DNA of 59,647 nucleotides, taken from Chara braunii (lineage: Eukaryota; Streptophyta; Charophyceae; Charales; Characeae). The stretch spans positions 491,646 through 551,292 of the forward strand of contig BFEA01000599.1 in NCBI GenBank assembly GCA_003427395.1, given 5' to 3'. Within the stretch, counting starts at the first letter, position 1, and the number at the start of each line of letters is the position of its first letter. The notes under the pieces were generated by a model. The model did no database searches. It was not told the origin of the DNA and saw nothing but the letters and a program-made list of their open reading frames with translations. Of the stretch, positions 44,314-58,039 are shown one piece after another. The position numbers were made by a program, and so were the translations under genes.

Positions 44314-44645
44314 TACAAAAACATTTACTCATATTTTTTTACAAGTCATACAAGGTATGATAACGATCATTGAAAAAAATCCCTGACATACGACCCGACT
44401 TCATTAATATTATTCATTATACTAATAGATTTCTATCAGCAATGCAAATTTAACCGGATTGCGATATTAACAGTTGAGGAGAGAAGATTAACGGTACCAA
44501 TTATTTTTATTATACTGACATAATTCTATCAGCAATGCAATTTTTTCTCACTTCAACGTACTATTTTCATCACGATTTTAAAACGTTTCAACATGTATAT
44601 TATAATCCTTTATCCGCTTATAAAGACTGATAATAGAGTAGGAGG

Positions 44646-45420
44646 TGGTTTCAGAGTGTTCATTTTTTGCACAGCTTTAAAATTTTCACTCTTTTTATTA
44701 TGGTATAAGCCTAAGCTACGTTGACATGGGGAAAGAGAGGGGGGGTGGTTTCAGGGTGTTCATTTTTTTGACAACTTCAGGATTTTTTTTTTTTTTTTAT
44801 CATGGCCTGACGTGGGGAAAAAGAGGGGCGACGGTTGTGTTCATTTTTTCTCACCACTTCATGATTTTTACTTTTTTCATTATGGCATGAGCCATAAGTA
44901 CGTCAACGTGGGGAAAGGGAGAGAAAGTGGTTTCAGAGTGTTTATTTTTTTCACCACTTTAGGATTTTGATTTTTTTCATCTTAACCCGAGCTTCAGTTG
45001 CGCCGATGTGAGAAAGAGGGAGGGTGGTTTATGGGCGTTCATTTTTTTCGCTACTTCAGGATTTCGCTTTTTCATTATGCTCCAAGCCTCAACTACGTCG
45101 ATGTGGGGAAAGGGATGGGGGTTGGTTTCAGGGTGTTTGTTTTTTTCACCACCTCAAGATTTTGACATTTTTCATTATGGCCCAAACCTCGTCTACGTTG
45201 TCGTGGGAAAGGAGGGGGTCGTTTCAAAGTGTTCATTTTTTTTCACCACTTGAAGATTTTGATTTCTTCATCATGGCTCGAACCTCTAGCTATGTCGACG
45301 TGGGGAAAGGGAGAGGGGGTGGTTTCAAAGTGTCTATTGTTTTTCACTACATGATTTTACTTTCTTCATCATGGTCGAAACCTTAGCTACACTTACATGG
45401 GGAAACGGAGGCGGGGACAT
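44646..45420 (+). repeat. Satellite-like tandem array, about 97-bp unit, plus orientation
   Basis: About eight units follow the scheme GTGGTTTCAGGGTGTTCATT, T-run, CACCACTTCAGGATTTTGAT, T-run, CATTATGGCCYGAGCCTCAG, CTACGTCGACGTGGGGAAAG, GGAGAGGG. Units start near 44646, 44744, 44829, 44929, 45024, 45122, 45218 and 45319. Divergence is substantial. Confidence 0.9.
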
Positions 45421-46560
45421 TGGGTTAAAAACTGAAAATCATAAACTAGTGAAAATCCTGAATAGCTTAGAAACATCTCCCCTATCCAGCGGCCTAGCTC
45501 AGTTGGTAAGGCACGCAAGTGTCATTCAGGAGGTCTTGGGTTCAATCCCTATTGGCCTCATGCACCTTCCTGGGCAAGCTAGGCGCCTGCCATCTACAGA
45601 TATGTCGTTGGTCTCCCCGAAAGACATTGAGCAGAGACTGCTGATGTTCATAAGGGGAGGGGACCGGAGGGGAGGCACATTGACTGGCCCATTGAAGAAG
45701 CTCGATCCTGATGTTACCGGCTGACCCCTGGTCGGTATCGCCCACCTACTGTAGCAGGTATCGCACCTGCTAGCGGGTGCAAATCCCACATGTTCCCTCA
45801 TTGGAGGCTTGAGCACGGATGTGGTTGCTACGGGTTTCCCGTAATACTATAATGACAGTTAAAAAAGGCCTGAAAGGCCGTCCTGTCCAGATTTGACAGG
45901 TAATTGAATTGGTTGGGCTTAAAGAATTAACCTTTTTATTAAAAAAAAAAACATTTCTTCCATTCCGCCTCCCGATTGGTTCATGACCAATGCGACCTTG
46001 AAATTCGTTAAAATCTTGAAATGAAGAAAATCATGAACATCATGAAAGCACCCTCGCTTCCCCTCCCGTGCAATGTTGCTTCACTAAGCAGACCTTGAAA
46101 CTCATTAAAGTCATGTGCTAGTGAAAATAATGTATAACCTGAAAGCACGTCCCCCAACCGTGCTCATTTGTAAATATTACGAGTCATAAAAAACTATCGG
46201 AACAACAGAAACCAAATTCAAATAAGCAAAAATTATGAAAATCTTGAACTCGAGAAAATCCTCAACAACCTAAAAATGTCCTCCCACCCTAGCTGACTCA
46301 AAAACAAAGGCGACCTTGTCATTTTTGAAAATGTTGAAGTAACAAATATCTTAACCACCCTGAAAGCAACCCCTCTTCCTCCCTCATACTACATTCATCA
46401 TTAAAAAGACATTGAAAATCATGAAAGTTACATATTACAAAATCATGAAATTCGTGAAGTGTTAAATAAACATCAACGACGTAACTGCCTTGCACCGAAG
46501 AACTCAGATTTTTGAATAGGTGAAAACCATGAAAATCGTGAAGTTACAAAAGACTAAAAA
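45421..46560 (-). repeat. Same satellite family, inverted orientation, diverged
   Basis: From about 45421 the unit appears reversed: GAAAATCATGAAC, CCTGAAAGCACCC and CTCTTCCCC correspond to the complement of the 44.6-45.4 kb unit. Recognisable units lie near 45436, 46000, 46100, 46230, 46310 and 46400. A SINE interrupts the array at 45487-45850. Confidence 0.75.
45487..45850 (+). mobile_element. tRNA-derived SINE, copy 1 (full head)
   Basis: The head contains a pol III A box TAGCTCAGTTGG (45495-45506) and B box GGTTCAATCC (45539-45548) at tRNA-like spacing, flanked by GGCC words that could form an acceptor-like pair. It does not fold as a complete tRNA. The body continues to about 45845 and is shared with 58040-58320: AGATATGTCG, GGGGAGGGGACC, ACCCTGATGTTACCGGC-like, TGTTCCCTCATTGGAGGCTT and GAGCACGGATG. 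No clean target duplication or poly(A) is visible; the tail is AATACTATAATGAC. Confidence 0.85.
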
Positions 46561-47265
46561 AATACCCAATCTCATCAATTGATTAATTTTTCAACATGAG
46601 CAATATACCATTTTTCTATAATTTATGCCAATATAAAATCATAAAGTTTCAAATGAGTGAAAAGGTATACAATATGACCAATAGGGTGATTTTTTACCAC
46701 GAATAACATACCCCTCATATGAAATTCATGATGACAATATATCGTTTTCGAAGTGAAAATCTAAATTTTATGACAAACAAAACACCATAAAATTACTTCT
46801 TTACATTTTTCATCTCCAAATTTTCAAGTAGGTGATAACCGGTTGTGCATTGAAGAGATAAATTATTTGATTTTACCACTAGTCTGACTTGGGTTGAAAA
46901 TTAATGTAGATCTCATCACAAAAACAAAGACGACTAAAAATATTTAATCACCAAACACGATAAATGTTACTGCCGATAAGCAGTTTAAAATTTATAGAAA
47001 TGAGATTCAATCTTTTATAGAAACGGGATTCAACCTTTAATAGAAACGAGATTCAACGTTCAAACCTTGAATAATCTTTACCATACTTATAGATGTGTTG
47101 CTCTTCCTTAACTTGAAGGACGATTTTACTCATTTTATTTTCAAAATAAAAGATGGGGCTTAGGTTGGTTTTTGAGGGTACGATAGGGATCCATGGTTGC
47201 TCTTGCGCTCTCGCAATTAGTAATTATTACAGTTAGGTTTACTTTTAGGCCCTCTCTCTATAACT
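46561..47265. other. AT-rich, no gene recognised
   Basis: TTTATAGAAACGGGATTCAA and relatives repeat three times at 47000-47060. Nothing else can be named. Confidence 0.5.
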
Positions 47266-47269
47266 AGTG

Positions 47270-47640
47270 TCGAACGCATCGACTCCAGCCTTTTTTGCAA
47301 AAGGTGAAAGCCCTTCCGGCCATGTCATGCAGGAGTAGAAAAATAATAATAATAACTTGGAGACAATATATTAATAATCCCTTCAGGCACCGAGACAAAT
47401 AAGGTCATATTGCTACCTTGTCGCTCTAACCGGGTGCGACAACCATACCTCTCACGGTCCCCTACGACAGGATACGTTCCCACGAGGCACAAGTTACCTT
47501 TCCTAACGGGTTGTCACCACCCGTAGGGGGGTGACCGCATTGGGCTACTGACTCACGTATATAAGTTTTTATATGCAATCACAGAGGTAGATCAACCGAG
47601 GTCGTTTGCTCGTTTCGCTGCAGTATATTCACGCACGGTT
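47270..47640 (+). repeat. Dispersed repeat family R, copy 2
   Basis: Aligned words with copy 3 include CGAACGCATCG/CGAGCGCATCG, CCTTCCGGCCATGTCATGCA versus CCTCCCGGCCGCGTCACGCA, CATACCTCTCACG and CCCTACGACAGGATA. TATATGCAATCACAGAGGTA then links it to copy 1. Orientation is the same. Confidence 0.8.
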
Positions 47641-49389
47641 TGAACATCGAAGAAAGTTGGATACCATCCCGTTCTTTATGACATTGATCTCCTAGGTACA
47701 AAGAAGAATGTATGTCGACTTATACGGTCTCAACTAAGTGTGAAATTCAAAATCGATCCTAGTTTCTTAAATGTAACTTTGAAAGTTGTTGTAATGATCA
47801 TACATAATAACCTCCGATACGATCGACCACAATCAATGGGGATCCAATAAAAAAAGAATTTGCGCAATAATCCACATAACTGTATATCCAATTTAATGTA
47901 AGTTAAAATGATAACTCAAATTGTCCATGTAGCAAAAAATCGGAATAATAACATAAAATTAAAATAATGTCGACCACATCGGGTTGAATTCGCCAGATCA
48001 AATACTATAAAATAAGGGTAATGCGATGTTGGAGTGAGACAAAAAAATTCATTAAGCCGACAAAGTAGTTGAATCTGTCTGATTTTATACTTGATGGATT
48101 GAAATGTCGAAGTCATTAAATTTCATCTCTATGTTAATCGATGACCTTTAAATTTTAGGCCACCGTACCCTTGACGAAGGTGGGTGCAAGTACCTCATGC
48201 ATAGTGACATTTTCTGGGTCGTAGCAAACTCTTCCCTTTACCTGCTTTCTATTCGGGGTTTGCGCTCTTATGGCTCAAACGTTTTTCACGGTAGTCACTC
48301 CTACTTGCGTCCACTTTACTTAACTTTTCATCAGTCCGAGTTTTTTAAAGCGTTAGTTTCCCATTTGGAGGTGACACCTAAGACGACCATCTTTAGGGGT
48401 TGTTAATTCAACCCTCTTTTGTACGTAATTAAGGAAAAGGCAACGCCCCTTTTAGTTATTATGCACACAACCCTCTACAAAGTAGTCAGGATACTCCTCA
48501 CCCGAACACAAGAATCGGATCTAAGAATTTTGGCCGTCTCTACTAAAACGACAAAGTACCCTCTCGTAAAAAAACAATCCACTCTGAGTCGGTTATAGGA
48601 CCAACTCTTAGAGCAATGAACCCCCACCGCAAATGCTTAGGGATATAACTTATGAGAATGTGAATCCCTTTTTCCCTCACAAAGTGACTCAAATGAAATA
48701 GAAAACAAGGGAGAAAGAAAACGAGAATCATTTAGATGGGTAATAGATAGATGACGCGGTCGAGGTATAACGGGTAACATCGGGAACGGGAGTAAGTTTC
48801 TTTTGGCCTTCTCTTTTTCAATTTTGCTAATTTATTTTTCAACTTTTATTAAAATGATTCTATCTAAGATACAAAATAATCGGGTAGGTGGGTAAAAAAA
48901 CGAAATGTTATCCTTCCCCGTAATATGATGTATACAATCAATCTTCTTTCTAAACTATTTTCTACTTTCCTGTACAATTAGACAACCAAACGATTCAAAG
49001 GAAACCAACGAGCCACATGCCCAAGTCCAACCCCACTTTTTCACATGCATGAAACACACAAGGTTACTCTACCTTTTCCTTTCGAATATTAAAAGAAAGT
49101 AGGGTTAAAAAAAGTACGGGGTCACGTGAGTGTGAAGAAGATTCTAAGTCATTTAATGAACCTTTAATGAAGCGGGGTTGATCACGCACTTACTCACTAA
49201 AGAAAGCCAAGTAGACAAATATAAGTGTCGCTGAAGTAGAACTGCAACATAAAAATTCCCATGAGAAATGAAAGTTGAAAAAACATTCTATAAAAAAAAA
49301 ATCCTTCATATTTATAAATTATCATTCCAATGTTTGTCAAATTCTAAAATTTCCAATTTAATTTGCTAAGTTCCCGTCTAAATATGAGT
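47641..49389. other. AT-rich, no gene recognised
   Basis: A plus-strand frame of 69 codons at 48197-48406 reads protein-like (IFWVVANSSLYLLSIRGLRS) but is short and stands alone. No element ends are recognised. Confidence 0.45.
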
Positions 49390-49655
49390 TTTTCCTTCCA
49401 ACTACATCTATTTGTTCAAGATGGAATGGAAGTCTGGACGAGTTTATGAAATGTTTTAATTAGACTTTCGTTCTACTACAACAAATATCGTTTAGTTTAG
49501 ATTGGATTAACCTATTTATGACTGAAAATCCTTACTTAGAATGGCAGTCCGATTAAATATTTCATGAACTCATCCAGACTTTCATTCCATCTTTACCATG
49601 CAGTTCAAATAAGAAGGGATACCCCATTTTTGGAAGGAAAGTTTTTAAGTAAGAT
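49390..49655. mobile_element. Long fold-back (palindromic) element
   Basis: The arm at 49419-49475 (AAGATGGAATGGAAGTCTGG, then GAGTTTATGAAAT) is the imperfect complement of 49541-49596 (ending CCAGACTTTCATTCCATCTT). Complementarity continues outward through GTTCAAG/AGTTCAAA and TTTTTCCTTCC/GGAAGGAAAGTTTTT. AAGATGGAATGAAAATTTAA recurs once more at about 49687. No coding capacity; it is MITE-like or a fold-back repeat. Confidence 0.75.
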
Positions 49656-51750
49656 GAAATATTTTAAAATTAAAATTACATTTTTTAAGATGGAATGAAA
49701 ATTTAAAATTTAGAATGTAATTTTATTCTAAAATGATTATTTAATTCTGAAAAATTTTTCTATTGTGCGGTCCCAAGGCAAGTCCAAGGTCGACTAGCAG
49801 TCTCAATCCACCTTCCACTTACTCATCCCACACACTGCACGGTAGCACCAAGTATAGGATCCGCAAGCCACACACACAAAAATAAAAAATCCACATATCT
49901 CGTGTTGGTCCTAAATGGTCCTAGCAAGGTTCACATGGTTCTACAGCGCCGTCCACAATACGGGGTAGTTCCAACTATCAAAATAACTCACTCCATAGAA
50001 AAAAGGTGGCCCTGAACGTTGAAATCATAGGAGGTGTGAGCTCCAATGATCGCAGCACCGACTGCACGCATCCCAAATGGTCTCGCTGACGCGTACACTT
50101 CGTTACGTGTTCCAAAAAAAAAAAATAGCATGATGCACGCATCCAAGCCTCTTCATGAGCGTCACGCAAAATGGTCCACCACACACTCCACCAAATAGTG
50201 TCGAAGTGGCAAACTGCTTCTGCTGCACTCCCACACGCGCCTCAACCAGTCCTGTAGTTCGATGGGGTAGTCCCAACAGCGCAGCACGTTAGAAAAGGTG
50301 TGTCGCGCTATTAAAAAAATAATAATATTGTACCTCGTAGTCGAAACCTATACTTTGAATGAAGGCCAAAGTGTGCACTAGTGTCGGTACCATCTCCATA
50401 TCACGCGGGTCCGCTTAACTCATAGTCGCCATACGAATGTCATTCCAGAAGGAAAAAAAATGGTAACAATGCCGTGCGAGGCATCACCTTCAATTGGTTT
50501 AAAAAATTGTGCTTTTACTAGTTATTGTTCCGACGCCCGTATGACATTCAAAAACACACCAACATAGTATCGTCACATCCAACACTGCAGTGCCGCAACA
50601 CCACATCGCAGTTACCGCGCCACCAAATTAGTATGACCTCTTCACACACACGGTAAAAAAAATCTCATTGCCATGTCGGAGAACGTGGAACACAACAAAA
50701 AAAAAATAAACGCTACAAAAAATCAGTTATATTTCTCCACTGGAATCAAATGCTGTCGACACCGTAAAAAATCAACAACATTTCCCCTTTGGGAATGTTC
50801 CTGTTGTCGTGTAATGAAACAAATAACTCCCTCCCTTTATAAAATACTGTTGCCGACGTGCTAAAAATTTGGCAGCATAACCCAGTTAAACCACCAGTCC
50901 CCCCGCCGCTAGAAACCCTCGAAATACCGGTAGGCCTCGATCAACCTTTTCTTGTTGCATGACCAGTTTTTCTCGGGCTACAGGGTCCCAACCCGATTTG
51001 TCGTTTGAGACGTGGGACTCGGTAGGCCTCATGCGTTCGGAATCCCGTCGTCGTGATCCGATGTCCGAGTTGTTCCTTTCGGACATCGAAGTGACCGGCC
51101 CGAACGTTTTTCTCATTTTCGAAATCCCATAAAAAGTAAACAGTGATAGTTTTTTTCGATTTTTTCGTATATTTTTCGTGTTTGTATAATTTTCCATTTT
51201 TTTTCTCTTGAATTGTTTTCACATTACTGCCAGTGGGGCCTTCGCTTCGGGCCAGACGCGCGCCACCGGCGTTTCTGTTGCCATCCCTTGGCCAAAAGCC
51301 ACCGATGGGTGACTGGTTTTCGTGCACCTGTACTTTTCCCACGTGACGCCCTATCCTCGCAGATGAAACCGTACAGTCGGCAACCCATCGCGACCCCCAG
51401 GCCCATTGCACCCTTTAGATGTGGTGACCCACGCTCGGACGGTTGACGTGGTGGGATCGTTATCGATTGCGACCCACGTTCAAGCCATGTTCAAAGGGTG
51501 CAAGTCGTCGTTTGTTTGTCTGTCTGTCTCTCTCTGTCTCTCTCTCTTTCTCTCACTCTCTCTCTCTCACTCTATTTTCTGTCACTGTTAAAATGTCGAA
51601 CGCCGCTCCTTGCCCCTCTGCGTTCGCTTTTCCTGTGGAACACGAAGGGCCATAAAATGATGGTTGTCGCCATCGTCGATGTCATCCGAGATACGACTAA
51701 GACAACTGTCATCTCGTCGTTTTACCTCAGGCGTCAGCGACAGTGACATC
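49656..51750. other. AT-rich changing to mixed composition after 50.9 kb; no gene recognised
   Basis: Short frames only. GC content rises after about 50.9 kb, suggesting a different insertion that includes repeat R copy 3. A perfect 10-bp hairpin is listed separately. CT-rich low complexity occurs at 51526-51575. Confidence 0.45.
51059..51088. repeat. Perfect 10-bp stem-loop
   Basis: CGATGTCCGA (51059-51068), loop GTTGTTCCTT, then TCGGACATCG (51079-51088). No T-run or other terminator context. Confidence 0.85.
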
Positions 51751-51754
51751 TGGT

Positions 51755-52190
51755 GAGTCCGTTATCGAGCGCATCGGTCCGGCACCGCCCAAAACGGAGC
51801 GGGACCCTCCCGGCCGCGTCACGCAGGAGTCGGTCTGATCCTTGTTGCAAATGCATATGGAGCTTCGGCAAGCCGCTCCGGCCGGGTGCGCCAGACATAC
51901 CTCTCGCGTGCCCCTACGACAGGATAGGGCCTACGAGAGGCACGACTTACCTCCACCTTGCGGGAGCTGTCACCTCCCTTCGGTGGGCGTATCCCCTCCC
52001 AGCTACCAATCCATAGTACGAAAGTTGATCAAGTGCAATCGCAGAGGTGGACCAGCTGAGGGCGTTTCTCGTATGTTGTAGCATAGGCGGTACGCGTGGC
52101 TTTTACACCTCTATCGGACCCGGACGAGAATCGACATCTAGGGAGGCTGAGGTCCCAAGCGCGACTCGTCGTCGATCGACTAGGATGCAT
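51755..52190 (+). repeat. Dispersed repeat family R, copy 3 (most GC-rich)
   Basis: Shares CATACCTCTC, CCCCTACGACAGGATA, GAGGCACGACTTACCT, AGCTACCAATCCATAGTACG, TGCAATCGCAGAGGTGGACC and TGTAGCATAGGC with copies 1 and 2, and GTCGATCGACTAGGA with copy 1. This copy appears the least decayed and could seed a search for the full element. Confidence 0.8.
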
Positions 52191-53215
52191 TTCACACACC
52201 ACACGCACACTACCCTAAAGAACATAAAAATAAAACATACCCACACATATACCCACACATATACAAAACAACCTAGGACAAACAACACGGCAACACTCCT
52301 AGTCCCTTAGTAGCTATCCCATAACTTTCCGATGCGGAAATCGGATAGGCGTTGCGCGTGAGACTTAGTATAAAACTGCGCGGACGTAGGGCTAATCTCA
52401 TATCGACTTGCAGTATACGCAAGCAGTCGTAATGATGGGTTACTATGTAGTACCCATATTCATGCGGCGTATAAGGTCACCCTCACAATTGCGCAACTCT
52501 GAGCATTCGACACTCAAGTATCGGCTGACACGCGCCTTGAGGAAATGATCTTTCGACGTTGGACAACCACCAAGTGTGGTTGAGAACCACACCCTCTTTT
52601 GCACCCTGCGGAGAGTGGGTGGTACACATATTCATACATGTGGTGACAATCGTCTCTTATCGCCCTGAAGACCAGCTCCATCATCAAGGGTCTGGAAAGA
52701 AGTCAAGGGGTTTAACTTTGACGGTTGCCACAGACTACAGCGTCAAACTATATAAAAACTCTAAAAAGAAAAGGAGAAAAAAAAAACTCCCTTTTCTCTC
52801 AGAACATAATCTGTTTAACCCTTACGTGCGGTCACAGGTCACAGTAGGTCGCGCGAAACGCTCAAGACATATCTATTTACTTATGTATATAAGGTTATAA
52901 TTATGTGACGATCACTTCTCAAAATCACAGTGGGACTCCTCTCACCCATATATATGTATATGATCGCAGGTAGTCAAATCCAAAGTCCGAAACACCAAAC
53001 ATACCTGGAATTACATCAAAGATTCAACCAAAAGTTCATGCACTACACGGGGTCAACTTCAATCATTCTCTGCGCTCACACCCCTTGCTTTAGCTACACA
53101 AACCTCAACCTTAGCGCACTCTTTCAACAATAAAATACTCAGTACCTTTGTTAAATGGTCATTCAATAAAGTTTGGGTAAAAACAGAATGAAACATTTCA
53201 ACCACAGGGTTAAAG
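52191..53215. other. No gene recognised
   Basis: Contains a CA-rich stretch (52195-52270) with a repeated CACACATATACC. Short frames only. Confidence 0.5.
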
Positions 53216-53267
53216 CCTTTAGGTTGAGTGACAAGAGTTAACCTTTAGGTTGAGTGGCAAGAGTGAA
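53216..53267. repeat. 26-bp direct repeat, two units
   Basis: CCTTTAGGTTGAGTGACAAG and CCTTTAGGTTGAGTGGCAAG begin adjacent 26-bp units. Confidence 0.9.
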
Positions 53268-53285
53268 TTGGAATTGAATCGTAAA

Positions 53286-53535
53286 CCGACGAATCGGCAA
53301 GCGACCTGTTATCAGTGATAACAGAAGATGATCCTTATAGGATCAAGTTGAATCTAAGCCAAAATCCTGAATCAATCGATCAAGAAGACCTGTAACACAA
53401 GACAGACCAATCCCCAAGCTAAATCTATAAGTCTATGGAGAATAATCTCCATATCACGATCTCACTAAGAATCATTCTATTTAGCTAATCCTAAGTCTAC
53501 CCTTAAGTCAGTGCGTAATAAAAAGGTAGACCTTT
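53286..53535. repeat. Cluster of unrelated short palindromes
   Basis: Within 250 bp: CCGA/TCGG (53286-53297), CTGTTATCAGTGATAACAG (53306-53324, 9+1+9 perfect), GATCCTTATAGGATC (53330-53344), TATGGAGA-ATAA-TCTCCATA (53434-53453), and GTCTACC (53495) with GGTAGAC (53525). This leads directly into hairpin arrays M and L. Confidence 0.85.
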
Positions 53536-53589
53536 GACAAAACCTCCTCTATACAGAGCGGATTGTCAGAATTGCCACCTGTCAAAATA

Positions 53590-54180
53590 CAATCTAACTC
53601 CTCTAAACTAAGAAAATTGTAGCAGCGCTTCCCATAGGAAAAGTGTCTTTCCAAAATTTATAATAATTAAAATATGAAAAGAAAAACCAAACTTTAAATA
53701 TGGAAAGCCAAATTTTGTCTAACCTCCTGAATTAGTAAAAAATTGGGCAGCACTACCTTTAGAATTTTTTTTTTTCCAGATTTTTACTAAGTCGTATATG
53801 AACCCAGAGCAAACCTCGAGTCCAACTACGACAAAATTTAACTAACTCCTTAGATTTTGTAGAAATTTCGGCAGCGCTTCCCGCAGAGAAAATGTTATTC
53901 CAAGATTTATACAAAACTTTATATAAAACTAAGTTCAGAATAAAAATGACTTTGATTTCTCAAGGTCTAATTTTGTCTAACTCCCTGAATTAGTAAACAT
54001 TCGGGCAGCACTCCCTTTAGAAAAAGAGACTCTCCCGATTTTTACTAAGTCATAAAAGTCAAACAAGTTGAACTTTGAAAAGATAAAATCTGACTAACTC
54101 CTTGGCTTTGTAGAAATTTCGGCAGCGCTTCCCGTAGAGAAAGTAGCTTACCAAAATTTATACAAAGCCAAGTATAACAA
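53590..54180 (+). repeat. Hairpin array M: five units of about 120 bp with conserved loop GGCAGCRCTTCCC
   Basis: Each unit starts CTAACTCC (or AACCTCC) and forms a stem of about 18-22 bp around a loop containing CAGCRCTTCCC-like sequence. The last unit pairs 54101-54122 with 54151-54172 at 20 of 22 positions, including CTTGGCTTTGTA with TACAAAGCCAAG. Unit 2 pairs 53729-53746 with 53776-53793, and unit 3 pairs 53852-53871 with 53900-53919. Unit 4 pairs from 53987 with 54034-54051. The lower stems differ between units (GAATTAGTAAA, AGATTTTGTA, CTTGGCTTTGTA) yet stay complementary. Confidence 0.88.
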
Positions 54181-54455
54181 AAGATCCCAGAAAATGCAGA
54201 AATTGACCTAAGTAAAAATAAACTTAACTCAGAAAATGCAGGAATCGAAACTAACTCTTATGGGTCTAGCACGTGGCGAAGAACTAAAGCAACTACCTAT
54301 CAACTGAAACTCAGACAAAGTCGTTATCGCACTCAGTCTCATGCAAGCCAAACCACAAATGTAAGTACTCTCACCATCCCAAAGTCAATTTATCAAACAA
54401 TATTTCATAGTCTCTCAATGATTTATCCCCTTATACCCAGCTTACATAGGGCATA

Positions 54456-55170
54456 AAGCTAGACCACCCAAACTTATGGAACATGTCTAGCTTAGCCATG
54501 GATTATACACAAACACAGGGCACAACATTTTTTCTCTTCTTTGGACATATCACTAGGCCACTCTAGTCACCTTGAACTATTTAAGTATCCAAGGTTTATA
54601 TAATTATTTTCACTTGGTCTTTTGAGGTAGCATATAACTGAACCGATCATCTTTAGCTCAAGATTCAGTCTGCCCCTTCGTACCACATGTTTATTTTTAA
54701 TTAGTACTCTATTCAGTTTGTGATAAGCTATAGTCAGACTACCTAAACTTATGGAACCTTGTATGATTGGCCTGTTCATAAGTAGGATAGTAATAAAGTA
54801 TAGTCAAAGTTATAACCTTCTGGTTCCAACACGTGCGTGACATCGAACCAAGACCACCCAAACTTATGGAACATGTCTTGGTCCTCGGCCTGGTTCATTT
54901 CTCTTAAAACCAAAGCTGGAAGAGGCTGAGCCAACCAAACTTATGGAACATCCTCAGATCTCCTCGTTAAAACAAAAAGAAACTGAAAAGTAACCCCGAA
55001 TAAACAAAGCGACCAAGCCACCCAAACTTATGGAACATGCTTGGTCCCTGAAAAGTCAATCACAGTCAGCCCCCTCAAGTCAGAGTAACCAGACCACCAA
55101 AACTTATGGAACATGTCTGGTTCTCCAGACAGTTCAAAATAAACGTAACACTGCACCTCCCCAAACTTAT
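54456..55170 (+). repeat. Hairpin array L: seven units with conserved 20-nt loop CACCCAAACTTATGGAACAT
   Basis: AAGCTAGAC/GTCTAGCTT (54456-54464/54485-54493), ACCAAGAC/GTCTTGGT (54847/54875), GACCAAGC/GCTTGGTC (55011/55039) and AACCAGAC/GTCTGGTT (55087/55115) are perfect stems. Each encloses a 20-nt loop of (near-)identical sequence. CTGAG/CTCAG (54926/54953) is shorter. Two more cores (about 54739 and 55156) have weak arms. Spacing between cores is about 60-115 bp after the first. Confidence 0.9.

Positions 55171-58039
<2,869 letters not shown>

Noticed and set aside
45488-45560. Functional tRNA gene
   Set aside because: A and B boxes are good but the acceptor and anticodon arms do not pair properly, and the sequence is fused to a repeated body. 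It is better explained as a SINE head.
54456-55170. CRISPR-like array
   Set aside because: Core repeats are regular but the spacing varies from about 60 to 270 bp and the variable parts are complementary arms, not spacers. The genome is eukaryotic.
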